From Burkholderiales bacterium (GTDB lineage: Bacteria > Pseudomonadota > Gammaproteobacteria > Burkholderiales > JAEUOS01): a DNA stretch of 64,000 bases. Position numbers and translations under genes: made by a program. The first letter of the stretch is position 1. Each line of letters begins with the position of its first letter. Under the pieces are notes generated by a model. The model was not told the DNA's origin and did not search any database. It saw nothing but the letters and a program-made list of their open reading frames with translations. Shown here one piece after another: positions 17,209-25,973 of this stretch. The stretch is taken from contig CANJDH010000003.1 of the NCBI GenBank assembly GCA_947473125.1, positions 35,458 to 99,457 on the forward strand. Direction: 5' to 3'.

Positions 17209-18486
17209 ATGAGTCGAGACCTCAACTTGTGTCGCTCTTCCCCACCCGCCCGACGACAGCGCGGCGTCGTGCTGCTTGTGATCCTGCTGGTCACGATGGC
17301 ATTCGGTGGATATTTTGGCGTGCGCGCGCTCAATGCGGCCGTGGCTCGTAGCGGCATCCATGAAATGGAGTCGGAGAAGATCCTCTCCCAAGCGCGGCAA
17401 GCGTTGCTTGCCTGGTCGGTCACCACCGACGACAGTTTGCCCTCGGCTACAGTCAGCGGCCTGTTCGGCATCCGCGCGTTTCGTCCTGGCAACCTGCCCT
17501 ACCCCGACCTCGCGACCGGGCTCACCAGTACCACGCCTTCTGATGGCGTTCGCGATATCGGATGCGCCAGAACCACCTGGGCCGGTAGCGGCACACTGCG
17601 CCCGATTACTGCCACCCTGACAAACACCCAGAAGACCGGGATCCGCTGTTTTGGCCGACTACCGGTGGCAACACTGGGCCTTGACGCCGTCGCTGGCAGC
17701 TCCGCTGACGTTTCCGGCAGGTGGCCGTGGTATATCGTGTCGGCCAACCTGGTCAACATCAACCAGGATTGCCCTGCCCGCCTCGATGGCACACTAACCA
17801 ACACCGCACTTGCGACCGGCACCAACGCGTGTGGAAACATCAACACGCCTACCGCGCCGTTTCAGTGGATCACGGTACTGGATGAGTACGGGGCCGTCAT
17901 CTCCACGCGGGTAGCCGCGGTCGTGATTCTCCCCGGCCAAGTCACGACCCGCCAACCCGGCAACGTGCGCCAGACGCGCTCGGCAACGGCGCTTCCCAGC
18001 GCCTTTCTCGACACCGTCGACAATGCCGCGTGCGTTGGAGGTCGGTGCGACAACGGCCGGCTCAACGCCACGCCTCTGACCTTCATCCAGTGCGTCAAAC
18101 CCGCATCAACCGCCGGTGATGCGCGCTTCAGCGCCAACTACGCGTGCACCGACCGTCTCACCTACATCACCGTGGATGAGTTGTTTGCCTACGCCGCAAA
18201 GCGCATAGAACGTGAATTTACGGCCTGCCTGGCGGAGTTTGCCCAAAACAATGCGAACAAGTACCCATGGGCGGCGCTGGCCGGTAGCCCGTCGTCAGTC
18301 ACGGTCGGGAACACCAGTGGCAGCTTTCCCTCCAACGACGCCAGCGCCAACCCGACTTGTGCGAATCAGCAGGTTTACTGGGGGGGTTGGCAGCGTGCCG
18401 CCACCTACACCGTTGCGCCAGACCAGAGCGCGGCGCAATTTTCATTTGCATCCCTCGCCGGCAGACCTGCCGTTTCGGTGCCCTGA
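17209..18486 (+). CDS. Large pseudopilin-like protein lacking Glu5 (GspK/PilX-like)
   Basis: The 425-residue product starts with a basic leader ending RRQRG (prepilin cleavage expected after Gly19). A hydrophobic helix VVLLVILLVTMAFGGYFGV follows, and the position-5 residue is Val, not Glu. Loss of Glu5 is characteristic of tip subunits such as GspK. The C-terminal domain contains many Cys residues (ARTTW, GTNACGN, NAACVGGRCDNGR), suggesting disulphides. It is followed immediately by the next prepilin gene (TGATG overlap), consistent with a minor pseudopilin at the pilus tip. Confidence 0.72.
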   Translation: MSRDLNLCRSSPPARRQRGVVLLVILLVTMAFGGYFGVRALNAAVARSGIHEMESEKILSQARQALLAWSVTTDDSLPSATVSGLFGIRAFRPGNLPYPDLATGLTSTTPSDGVRDIGCARTTWAGSGTLRPITATLTNTQKTGIRCFGRLPVATLGLDAVAGSSADVSGRWPWYIVSANLVNINQDCPARLDGTLTNTALATGTNACGNINTPTAPFQWITVLDEYGAVISTRVAAVVILPGQVTTRQPGNVRQTRSATALPSAFLDTVDNAACVGGRCDNGRLNATPLTFIQCVKPASTAGDARFSANYACTDRLTYITVDELFAYAAKRIEREFTACLAEFAQNNANKYPWAALAGSPSSVTVGNTSGSFPSNDASANPTCANQQVYWGGWQRAATYTVAPDQSAAQFSFASLAGRPAVSVP

Positions 18487-19376
18487 TGAGAACCAAAACC
18501 CACTTCCTTCGTACTGGCCAGCACGGATTCACCCTCGCGGAAATCGCCATTGTCACCATGATTTTGGGATTGCTGGTCGTCGGCGTCCTTGGCTCGCTCT
18601 CCAATCAGGTCACCCAGGGGCGCATCACCCGCACCGAGCGGCAGCTGGAGGAAATCCGCGAATCGCTGCTCGGCTTCGCCGCCCGCACCGGATACTTGCC
18701 ATGCCCCGACACCGATGGCGACGGCATCGAAAATGCGCCGAACCGGGCAGTCGCGACGCCACTCGCCTGCGCCTCCATTGAAGGTTTTCTGCCCTGGGTC
18801 ACCCTCGGCGTTTCCCAGACCGATGCCTGGGGCATTCGATTTCGCTATCGCATCAAGGATGAATTTGCGCGTGCCAGCGCCGCCAACTCTCCCGCCGTCG
18901 GTGGCCTCACACCAATCGCAGGATGTGTGGCGACGGCTGGCACTACCGATCCCGCATCGACGGCCGACCCGAACAATTGCACCTTGGACATTCAGGACAC
19001 CGGCGACATCCAGATCAATACGCGCGGCGGCGCTACCGGAAAGACATTGATCACACAAGCCGGCGGCGACCGCGTTTCAGGCATCGGCGTCCCAGTGGTA
19101 ATCATGTCGTTCGGGCCCAACGGCTTTGGTGGTGTCGACGCATTCGGCAATGTGCGTCCGTTGCCGCCAGTATCGAATGTCGACGAGAACACCAATGTGA
19201 CCACCCCAAAACCGGCATTCGTCCCGGTGTTCGTCGCACGAACCAGCAAAGGCATTGACGCCGGCTGCAGCGAAACCGCGGCAACAGGAGCACTATGCGA
19301 ATTCGATGACATCGTCACCTGGATTCCGACACCACTGCTCGTCAGCAAGTTGCTTCAGGCGAATCGCTTGCCCTGA
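18486..19376 (+). CDS. Type IV prepilin-like protein with class III leader and Glu5
   Basis: The ATG at 18486 overlaps the previous stop (TGATG); an open frame further upstream is a shadow. The 296-residue protein has leader MRTKTHFLRTGQHG, then FTLAEIAIVTMILGLLVVGV, with cleavage after Gly14 and Glu5 present. The helix continues into QLEEIRESLLGFAARTGYLP. Cys-containing loops occur in the C-terminal domain. It is long for a major pilin and probably a minor pilin. It lies just before a strong palindrome and a convergent kinase gene. Confidence 0.85.
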   Translation: MRTKTHFLRTGQHGFTLAEIAIVTMILGLLVVGVLGSLSNQVTQGRITRTERQLEEIRESLLGFAARTGYLPCPDTDGDGIENAPNRAVATPLACASIEGFLPWVTLGVSQTDAWGIRFRYRIKDEFARASAANSPAVGGLTPIAGCVATAGTTDPASTADPNNCTLDIQDTGDIQINTRGGATGKTLITQAGGDRVSGIGVPVVIMSFGPNGFGGVDAFGNVRPLPPVSNVDENTNVTTPKPAFVPVFVARTSKGIDAGCSETAATGALCEFDDIVTWIPTPLLVSKLLQANRLP

Positions 19377-19396
19377 CCTGCACACGCCACGAACTG

Positions 19397-19441
19397 ACGT
19401 CCTTCGAAAACCGTTGGTAGCCAACGGTTTTCGAAGGACGT
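19397..19441. repeat. Perfect 21-bp inverted repeat with 3-nt loop
   Basis: The left arm (19397-19417, beginning ACGTCC and ending CCGTTGG) is exactly complementary to the right arm (19421-19441), with loop TAG. It sits between convergent genes, so it may act as a bidirectional terminator, although no long T-run follows. Its core CCAACGGTTTTC recurs elsewhere in the window (44088, 62448, 59858), so it looks like a member of a dispersed palindromic repeat family. Confidence 0.9.
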
Positions 19442-19554
19442 CCACGAAGAGGCGCATGGATGGCCTCTTACAGGTTGCTACCTTGACCAGATTTTGCAGG
19501 CGTGACGCGCGCGGCGCGCGCCCAAACTCGGCGGCGACGATCGCCGGAGTCGCT

Positions 19555-21438
19555 TCAATCGGCGAGGGGCGCGTTGGTCAACACAATGCGCACTCCGCCA
19601 GGACGATTCTCGGCGATGGACAAGCGATAACCCAACTCAATGGCTTTGCTCGCAAGCTGGTAAAGGCCTATGCCCAACCCGTCGCGTGAAGCAACCGGCG
19701 CAATAAAAAGGCGCGCGGCCACCGAGGGCTCGATCTCCGCCCCATCATCCTCAACCGCCAATTCGATCGAGCTCGCCTCGCATGTCAGGGAGACGCGTAT
19801 CTGCAGGTCGACCTTGTTCGAGCGTTTGCGCAGCGCGTTGCTAATCAGATTGTCTGCTGCGCTGTCGAATAAGGACTCAGCGATCGGCAAGTTGGTTTCG
19901 ATGCCCGCAGAGTGAAACCGTATATCGTCGCGCTGATGCCTTTTGCGCATCGATATCCACCATGTTTGCAGGCGCAGCATACGCTGGCTGTCCGTGGAAG
20001 GTGCCTGCAGTTTGGTGATGGTGGCTCCAAGGCGCTGCGCTATCGCAGGCAGCTGGCGCCCAATCAATTTGCGTACTTCGCCCTCACCTTCGACATAGTT
20101 GACCGCTTCGATGAGCCCGTTGAGTGATTGCAGCAGGTTCTTGACATCATGCGTCAGGCGCGCGCCGGTTTCGTGCACCGCACGCAGGTAATTTTGTTGG
20201 ACCAGTTTGGCTTCGCGCGCCTTGGCCCAATGAAACTCGGCAGCAAGACCGATCAGCAGCCGGAAATGCCATAAGAAGGCAGGCGACAACACCTCGCGGG
20301 TACGCAGCAGCACCTCGATTTCCCGGGACGAGTCATTGCCCTGCTCCTGGATCGCTATGCGCACCGCATCGCCCCCTTCGGTCGCGCCGAATCGCCCGTC
20401 CATTCCTGCGCCGCGCCACTCGGCTCCGGCAACAATCGCCAACGCGCCCAGGGCACGCATTGCACCATTGAAAAAATCCGCAGGGTCCGTCTCTTCGCGG
20501 TGCAGAGCCGTCAGCTTGTCCAGCCACACTTCGTAAGGCAAACCAAACGAAAGCAGGTAGCGTGACAGCAGCGCGGGCAACACGCCCGCGCCCGCGCCGC
20601 CCGCGCCGTCGCCCTGGTCAAAACGTGCCGAAAGCCACGAAAAGGCCAGCAGCAGGGAGCTGATGAATATCAGCGTGATCGCCATGCTTTCGAGGTAGCC
20701 GAGCTGACTTAACGCCATCAGGGAGATGCCAAAAAAAGTAACCAGCAGCAACAGACCAACGACCCAGGCGGTGTAAACCAGGTCGTAAGGAGCGCCCACG
20801 CCGGTCTCTGCAGTCTCTGCATCCCTTTTACCCCCGGCAGCCTGATCACCACGCCATGCCATTGCGCCCAGAACCAGAAGGGCCGCAGCCAGGCCCCGCG
20901 TCAGCCATTCACGCGCGATGGCTCCGGGCAAACCATTGCGCAGGTGCGCTGGCAATAGCGCCGGCACCACCAGCAGGAACAGCAACACCACCAAAAACCC
21001 CAGCGCAGCGAGGTAGAAGCGCCGCTCTGCGCGGGGGGCCAGCATGGTGATGCGGCCGGCCGTCAGGCCTGTCAACAGTACGCTCCAGCCCAGCAGCACC
21101 CATGCGCTGAGCAATGCAGAGAGCAGTGCGCCGGAGATCGCGATGCTGGCAATTTGCACAGTGGAAAGCTTGAGGCGCTGCGGGATCACCGGCTGCCACA
21201 GCAACACCGCGCCGATATGAGCAAAGAAGAACATGGGCCGCCAAACCGCATTGTCGTAGGCAGCCGGCGCAAACAGCAGCGCCAGAGCGAGCACCAGCGC
21301 ACGATTGCGATAGCGATCAATCATGGGCGCGCCCAGAAGTGTGACGTTATTGAGTTGCATGACGGTGCCAAGCATACCGCGCTGCGCGAATTCACGCGTC
21401 GCTCGCACCGAAAAGAGCAGGCTGCCGTTAAAATCCAT
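19555..21438 (-). CDS. Multi-pass membrane sensor histidine kinase, likely partner of the sigma-54 regulator
   Basis: About 627 residues. Seven to eight hydrophobic segments fill the N-terminal ~270 residues. The H-box is THDVKNLLQSL (His near residue 430), the N-box SAADNLISNALRKRSNK, and the G-boxes VEDDGAEI and GLGIGLYQLA. There is no attached receiver domain and no adjacent regulator. The only response regulator in the window is at 4681-6132, so I infer that they form one PilS/PilR-like or PrsK/PrsR-like system. The start is uncertain: ATG at 21438 with weak GGTGAG upstream is my choice, with later ATGs at 21360 and 21324 possible. Confidence 0.85.
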   Translation of the reverse strand: MDFNGSLLFSVRATREFAQRGMLGTVMQLNNVTLLGAPMIDRYRNRALVLALALLFAPAAYDNAVWRPMFFFAHIGAVLLWQPVIPQRLKLSTVQIASIAISGALLSALLSAWVLLGWSVLLTGLTAGRITMLAPRAERRFYLAALGFLVVLLFLLVVPALLPAHLRNGLPGAIAREWLTRGLAAALLVLGAMAWRGDQAAGGKRDAETAETGVGAPYDLVYTAWVVGLLLLVTFFGISLMALSQLGYLESMAITLIFISSLLLAFSWLSARFDQGDGAGGAGAGVLPALLSRYLLSFGLPYEVWLDKLTALHREETDPADFFNGAMRALGALAIVAGAEWRGAGMDGRFGATEGGDAVRIAIQEQGNDSSREIEVLLRTREVLSPAFLWHFRLLIGLAAEFHWAKAREAKLVQQNYLRAVHETGARLTHDVKNLLQSLNGLIEAVNYVEGEGEVRKLIGRQLPAIAQRLGATITKLQAPSTDSQRMLRLQTWWISMRKRHQRDDIRFHSAGIETNLPIAESLFDSAADNLISNALRKRSNKVDLQIRVSLTCEASSIELAVEDDGAEIEPSVAARLFIAPVASRDGLGIGLYQLASKAIELGYRLSIAENRPGGVRIVLTNAPLAD

Positions 21439-21472
21439 CTGCACGCTCACCGTCAACCGGAATCTTCAACCC

Positions 21473-22249
21473 ATGTCGTATTTGCCAGGCACATCGACCA
21501 TCGCACGGTTTGCGCTCGTTGAGGCCCTCCGCGGCAAACTGGCGCTGGCGGTGGTTGCAGTGGCGGTGCTCGGGCTTGGGGTCGCGCTGTTTCTGGGGGA
21601 AATGGCGATTACCGAAGCGGCGCGCATCCAGGGCACGGCGCTGGCGGCATTCAACCGGATGGCGGCGGCCCTCCTGGTTGTCAGTTTTGTCATTTCGGGG
21701 ATCAGCCGTGAGCAAGCCGACAAGGGCCTTGAGATGCTCCTTGCGCAGGCCATCCCGCGCGCCAGCTATGTGATCGGCAAATTGATCGGTTACACCTTGC
21801 TGGCATGGCTTGCGGCATTGGTGTTTTGCGCGCCCCTGCTGATATTCGCCCCAGCATTGAACGTCGCAGCGTGGGGCATATCGCTGGCGCTGGAACTTAC
21901 TCTGGTGGCAGCGGCGGCACTGGCCTGCTCGCTGGTCATCGGACAAAGCGCTCTGAGTATGCTGATGGTGGCCGCGTTCTATACGCTGAGCCGGGTAATG
22001 GCGAGCATTCTGGCCATCACATCAAGCCCGGTTGGATCGATCGGTTCGCCAAGCTTCAAGACCATGGGTTGGTTCATGGGCGGGTTGGCGGCGTTGCTAC
22101 CGGGATTTGACCGTTTTGCCTCCGCAGCCTGGCTCTGGGAAGGCAGCGCCGTGTGGTCGCATCTACCTGCGCTCCTGATTCAGTTCGTGATCTACCTGCC
22201 GCTGCTCGCTGGGGTGGCGCTGTTCGACTTCTACCGAAAAGACCTGTGA
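21473..22249 (+). CDS. ABC-2 type transporter permease, probable partner of the ATPase at 3944
   Basis: The 258-residue protein has about six membrane segments (LALAVVAVAVLGLGVALFLG; MAAALLVVSFVISGISREQ; LLAWLAALVFCAPLLIFA; LTLVAAAALACSLVIGQSA). It includes the ABC-2 style EQADKGLEMLLAQAIPRASYVIGKL stretch near the second helix. No ATPase lies next to it; the lone ABC ATPase gene is at the other end of the pilus locus. It is divergent from the kinase gene (34-nt gap) and overlaps the next gene by 4 nt (GTGA). Confidence 0.85.
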   Translation: MSYLPGTSTIARFALVEALRGKLALAVVAVAVLGLGVALFLGEMAITEAARIQGTALAAFNRMAAALLVVSFVISGISREQADKGLEMLLAQAIPRASYVIGKLIGYTLLAWLAALVFCAPLLIFAPALNVAAWGISLALELTLVAAAALACSLVIGQSALSMLMVAAFYTLSRVMASILAITSSPVGSIGSPSFKTMGWFMGGLAALLPGFDRFASAAWLWEGSAVWSHLPALLIQFVIYLPLLAGVALFDFYRKDL

Positions 22250-22992
22250 GTCGATTGTTACCGACTTGGCTGCGTCGGGACCAACGACGCCTTTCACTGG
22301 TGCCGATTCCGGTAGTGTTAATCCTGGCCTGCGCCCTGCTGTGGCAGACCATCTGGTCTGCGATGTATCCGCGCACGCACCCAGGCGCGGAAGACCTTAC
22401 CGAGCCACCATCGGCAGCATCGATCCGCGTATCGAGCCTCGACGAGTCGGTAGCCTATGCCAAGCTGATGAACCTGACCCTTCAGGCCCATGACAACCAG
22501 CCCGGGATCAGCCTGCCTTTTCGTCACCTCGATTACGTGCGCATCGAAGCGTGGCTGGGACGCATACTCGAGCTGGACCCGACGGGGCAGTACCCGCTGC
22601 TCGCGGCCAGCCGCCTTTACGGAACCGTGGACGATCCGGTCCGCCAGCGGCGCATGCTCGATTTTGTGCAGCGCCAGTTTCTGGCCGATCCCAACCAGCG
22701 CTGGCAGTGGATGGCTCATGCCGCTTACGTGGCCCGTCACCAGTTGCGCGATCTGCCTCTGGCTGCGCGTTTCGCGGAATCGTTGCGCTTGCATGCCACC
22801 AGTCGGCAGGTGCCGGCCTGGGCGCGCCAAATGGAAATCTTCCTGCGTGCCGACATGAACGAATTTGACACCGCAAGGGTGCTGCTTGGCGCTCTTTTGG
22901 CGAGTGGGCAGGTAACCGACCCGTCGGAATACCGGTTCCTGGCCGGGCGCTTGACGGAGTTGGAGACTCGGAGAGGCCCCGCCGGAAAGTGA
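22246..22992 (+). CDS. Unknown membrane-anchored helical protein of the pilus locus
   Basis: A GTG overlapping the permease stop gives 248 residues. A short basic start leads to one membrane helix at about residues 17-36 (LVPIPVVLILACALLWQTIW), and then an Arg/Leu/Ala-rich region of TPR-like helices (YVRIEAWLGRILELDPTGQYP, LAARFAESLRLHATSRQVP). I do not recognise a family. Translational coupling to the permease suggests a role with the ABC transporter, and the next gene is the sigma-54-driven pilin. It could be a periplasmic adaptor or assembly factor. Confidence 0.7.
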   Translation: MSRLLPTWLRRDQRRLSLVPIPVVLILACALLWQTIWSAMYPRTHPGAEDLTEPPSAASIRVSSLDESVAYAKLMNLTLQAHDNQPGISLPFRHLDYVRIEAWLGRILELDPTGQYPLLAASRLYGTVDDPVRQRRMLDFVQRQFLADPNQRWQWMAHAAYVARHQLRDLPLAARFAESLRLHATSRQVPAWARQMEIFLRADMNEFDTARVLLGALLASGQVTDPSEYRFLAGRLTELETRRGPAGK

Positions 22993-23096
22993 CGGAGTTT
23001 CGTCACCTTTGACGCCGTTACGACATCGTACCTCCAGCTTAACCTGGAATTTCGCGAAAAACTGGCCGTTTGGCGTTAAAATAGATATCAATGGTT

Positions 23097-23112
23097 TGGC
23101 ACGCCGCTTGCA
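23097..23112 (+). promoter_or_regulatory. Consensus sigma-54 (-24/-12) promoter of the pilin-like gene
   Basis: TGGCACGCCGCTTGCA matches the consensus TGGCACG-N4-TTGCA at every defined position, with GG at 23098-23099 and GC at 23110-23111. Transcription should start near 23123, leaving a leader of about 60 nt before the ATG at 23182. The AT-rich stretch just upstream (TTAAAATAGATATCAATGG) may carry activator or IHF contacts. The NtrC-type regulator at 4681 and rpoN at 29502 fit as its activator and sigma factor. Confidence 0.92.
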
Positions 23113-23181
23113 ATAGCAGTCTTAGAACACGTTTTATTCCTTTAGCCCATAGATAAGTATCACAGCCCAAGGGGGGTTAGC

Positions 23182-23883
23182 ATGCGCAAACAGCACGGAT
23201 TTACACTGGTTGAAATTGCCATCGTTCTGGTCATCATCGGCCTGCTGCTTGGCGGCATCCTGCGCGGCCAGGAGCTGATCCAGAACGCTCGCGTACGCAA
23301 CATCATCGATCAGCAAAATGGCATCAAGGCGGCATTTTTCGGTTTTCAGGATCGCTTTCGTATGATTCCCGGTGATTTGACCGCCGCGCAGATTGCGCAA
23401 GTGGGTTCCGGCGTGATTGTCGCCAGTGCGGCAGGAAACGGCCAGATTGACGCTGCTGACGCCGCTGCCGCCTTCCAGAACATCACCATCACCGGCTTTA
23501 TCAGTTGTCAGACCTGCAATGCCGCAGCGGCGGCGGCGTCTTCCGCGGTCAACAGCCCGGTCAACGTGTATGGCGGCGTGTTGCAGTTGGTCACCGATAC
23601 CGTCTATTCCACTCCGACGCAGATTTTGCCCGGCGACGGCCAGATCCGCCACAATATCAAGACCGGCAATCTGATTCCCTCCAACGTGTTGTACGAAGCC
23701 GACGTCAAGGTTGATGACGGTGTTCCGAACGGCGGGCAGTTCCGCTTCAGCAACTGGATGGCTGCGGGCGGTGTGGCGCCCACGGTGGCCTGCGAGAACG
23801 GCGCGGTCAGCGCAACCACGCCGTGGCAGACCACGGCAAACAACTTCGAACTCAACTGCGGGGCGGCGACACTGATCAATTGA
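23182..23883 (+). CDS. Type IV pilin-like protein under sigma-54 control (candidate major pilin)
   Basis: A 233-residue prepilin with a very short leader, MRKQHG, then FTLVEIAIVLVIIGLLLGGI, including Glu5. A strong Shine-Dalgarno (AAGGGGGG) precedes the ATG. The hydrophobic helix continues into RGQELIQNARVRNIIDQQNG. The C-terminal domain has two Cys pairs (CQTC and CEN...LNC). Its own consensus sigma-54 promoter and a strong terminator make it a monocistronic, highly expressed unit, so I take it to be the major subunit. It ends the pilus locus. Confidence 0.9.
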   Translation: MRKQHGFTLVEIAIVLVIIGLLLGGILRGQELIQNARVRNIIDQQNGIKAAFFGFQDRFRMIPGDLTAAQIAQVGSGVIVASAAGNGQIDAADAAAAFQNITITGFISCQTCNAAAAAASSAVNSPVNVYGGVLQLVTDTVYSTPTQILPGDGQIRHNIKTGNLIPSNVLYEADVKVDDGVPNGGQFRFSNWMAAGGVAPTVACENGAVSATTPWQTTANNFELNCGAATLIN

Positions 23884-23910
23884 TTTCCGCCTGACTGTTC
23901 TTCGCAGTGC

Positions 23911-23940
23911 AAAAAGCCCGCCCCCGTAGCGGGCTTTTTT
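23911..23940. terminator. Bidirectional rho-independent terminator after the pilin gene
   Basis: An 11-bp stem (AAAAAGCCCGC / GCGGGCTTTTT) with a 7-nt loop is followed by T6. It lies between the convergent pilin and Kef-type antiporter genes and reaches the stop codon of the latter, so it can stop transcription from both sides. Confidence 0.92.
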
Positions 23941-25915
23941 ATGCCGCACCTCCGAGCAGGCGGTTTTCAGCACGTGCAATCGGCTCCGGCAAGCCCTTGA
24001 GAACCACCACGTCGCCGGACTCCAGGACCAGTGCTGCGTGGGCATCGGTGTTTTGCGCGGCGCGCCGGCGTATCGATACGACTTCCACGGCGTCCTGGTA
24101 CAAACCGACCTGGTCAAACGTCTTGCCCACCGCAAAAGCGCCGGCTGGCAGCGGCACCGAATGCAGGCGCAAGTGCTCACGCTCGGTGAGGTCCTCGGCA
24201 TCATCGCTGGCGCCGTGGAAAAACCCGCGCAGAAGGCCATAGCGCGAATCGCGCACCGCCCTGACGCGCTTTACGACCCGGCCAAGCGGGACGCCTGCCA
24301 GCAGCAGCGCGTGCGATGCCAGCATCAGGCTCGACTCGAGCGCCTCAGCCACCACTTCGGCGGCGCCAGCCGCGCGAAGCTTGTCCATCTCGCCGTCATC
24401 CTTGACGCGCACCACCACCGGAAGGCCCGGCCGCACCTCGTTCACATGGTGCAGGATGCGCATCGCCGAGGTGGTGTCGGCATAGGAAATCACCACGGCC
24501 TGGGCGCGCATCAGTCCTGCGGCGATCAGCGATTCGCGCCGGCTGGCGTCAGCGTATACCACCGCATCCCCCGCCGCCGCCGCATCTCGGATGCGTTCCG
24601 GGTCGAGGTCAAGCGCCATGTACTCAACCCCTTCGGCAGACAGCAGCTTGGCAAGCGCCTGCCCATTTCGGCCATAGCCGCAAATAAGAACATGCCGGCT
24701 CGACTTCAGGGTGCGGGTGGCCAGTTGCGTCAGCTCCAGGGATTTCATCATCCATTCGTCGCGTGCAAAACGCAGGGCAATGCTGTCGCTCATGGCGATC
24801 AAAAAGGGAGCCGCCAACATGGACAGGAGCATGGCGGCAAGAATCGCATCCATCAACTGCGCATCCACCAATTTGAGGCCGCCCGCCTGTGCGAGCAGCA
24901 CGAAGCCGAATTCGCCGGCCTGTGCCAGAGCCAAAGCGGTACGGATTGCCGTTCCCTGCGGCCGTTTGAAGGCGCGCCCGAGGAGGGCCACGATCACAAA
25001 TTTGGCTCCTACCGGAATCAATGTGAGGAATAACACCAGGCCGAATTGCGCCGCCACGGAACGCACGTCGAGCAGCATCCCGATGGTGACAAAAAACAAT
25101 CCCAACAGCACATCGCGAAACGGCTTGATGTCCTCTTCCACCTGGTGCCTGAATTCGGTCTCGGAAATGAGCATGCCAGCCACAAAGGCCCCCAGAGCCA
25201 GCGACAACCCGGCCAGCTCCGTGATGTAGGCAAGGCCAAGGGTCAGCAGCAGCAGGTTCAGGGTAAACAGCTCGGTAGAGCGGCGCCGCGCCACTACCAT
25301 GAGCCAGGCGCGAATCGCACGGCGCCCGGCAAACAGCAAAATGGCCAGCACCAGGGCGGCCTTGGCCAAGGCCACGGCAAGCGTCGCCGCCAGATTCTCC
25401 GGAGCCTGCGCCAGGGCCGGCACCACCACCAGAAAAGGTACCACGGCCAGGTCCTGGAATAGCAAAATGCCCATCACGTCGCGCCCGTGCGCCGACTCAA
25501 GCTCGACCCGCTCTGACAACAACTTGACAACGATGGCCGTCGACGACATGGCCAGCGCACCACCCAATGCAACGCCAGCTTGCCAACCCAGCCCCATCGC
25601 CAGCGCAGCGCCAACCCCTACAAGCGTCGTCACCAGAACCTGCGCAAAACCGAATCCGAACACGGTCGCGCGCATCGCCATCAGTCGCGGCAGGTTGAAT
25701 TCTAGCCCGATCGAAAACATCAGGAACACAACCCCAAACTCGGCCAGATAGCGCGTCTCCTGCACATCGGGCACGAGGCCGATGGCGTGGGGCCCGATCA
25801 GGATGCCGGCCAGCAGGTACCCCAGCAGTGGCGGCAACTGCAGCTTTCGCGCCAGGGCCACCACGGCCACAGATGCGGCCAGAAAAATCAGGACAATTTC
25901 GAGGGTGTTGGGCAT
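23939..25915 (-). CDS. Kef-type monovalent cation:proton antiporter (CPA2) with RCK domain
   Basis: The 658-residue protein has about 12 N-terminal membrane segments of the Na/H exchanger fold (SVAVVALARKLQLPPLLGYLLAG is the opening helix pair). An RCK/TrkA-N domain with Rossmann motif HVLICGYGRNGQALAKLL follows near residues 405-520, then a TrkA-C domain (LPAGAFAVGKTFDQVGLY). This is the YbaL/KefB-type layout for K+ or Na+ efflux. It converges on the pilin gene, diverges from kdsD, and probably has its own promoter. Confidence 0.9.
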   Translation of the reverse strand: MPNTLEIVLIFLAASVAVVALARKLQLPPLLGYLLAGILIGPHAIGLVPDVQETRYLAEFGVVFLMFSIGLEFNLPRLMAMRATVFGFGFAQVLVTTLVGVGAALAMGLGWQAGVALGGALAMSSTAIVVKLLSERVELESAHGRDVMGILLFQDLAVVPFLVVVPALAQAPENLAATLAVALAKAALVLAILLFAGRRAIRAWLMVVARRRSTELFTLNLLLLTLGLAYITELAGLSLALGAFVAGMLISETEFRHQVEEDIKPFRDVLLGLFFVTIGMLLDVRSVAAQFGLVLFLTLIPVGAKFVIVALLGRAFKRPQGTAIRTALALAQAGEFGFVLLAQAGGLKLVDAQLMDAILAAMLLSMLAAPFLIAMSDSIALRFARDEWMMKSLELTQLATRTLKSSRHVLICGYGRNGQALAKLLSAEGVEYMALDLDPERIRDAAAAGDAVVYADASRRESLIAAGLMRAQAVVISYADTTSAMRILHHVNEVRPGLPVVVRVKDDGEMDKLRAAGAAEVVAEALESSLMLASHALLLAGVPLGRVVKRVRAVRDSRYGLLRGFFHGASDDAEDLTEREHLRLHSVPLPAGAFAVGKTFDQVGLYQDAVEVVSIRRRAAQNTDAHAALVLESGDVVVLKGLPEPIARAENRLLGGAA

Positions 25916-25973
25916 CAGGGGCCGCCTCTCTGCAATCTTGATGCCAACTACGGATTGCGGCGAGCGCGTTTGC

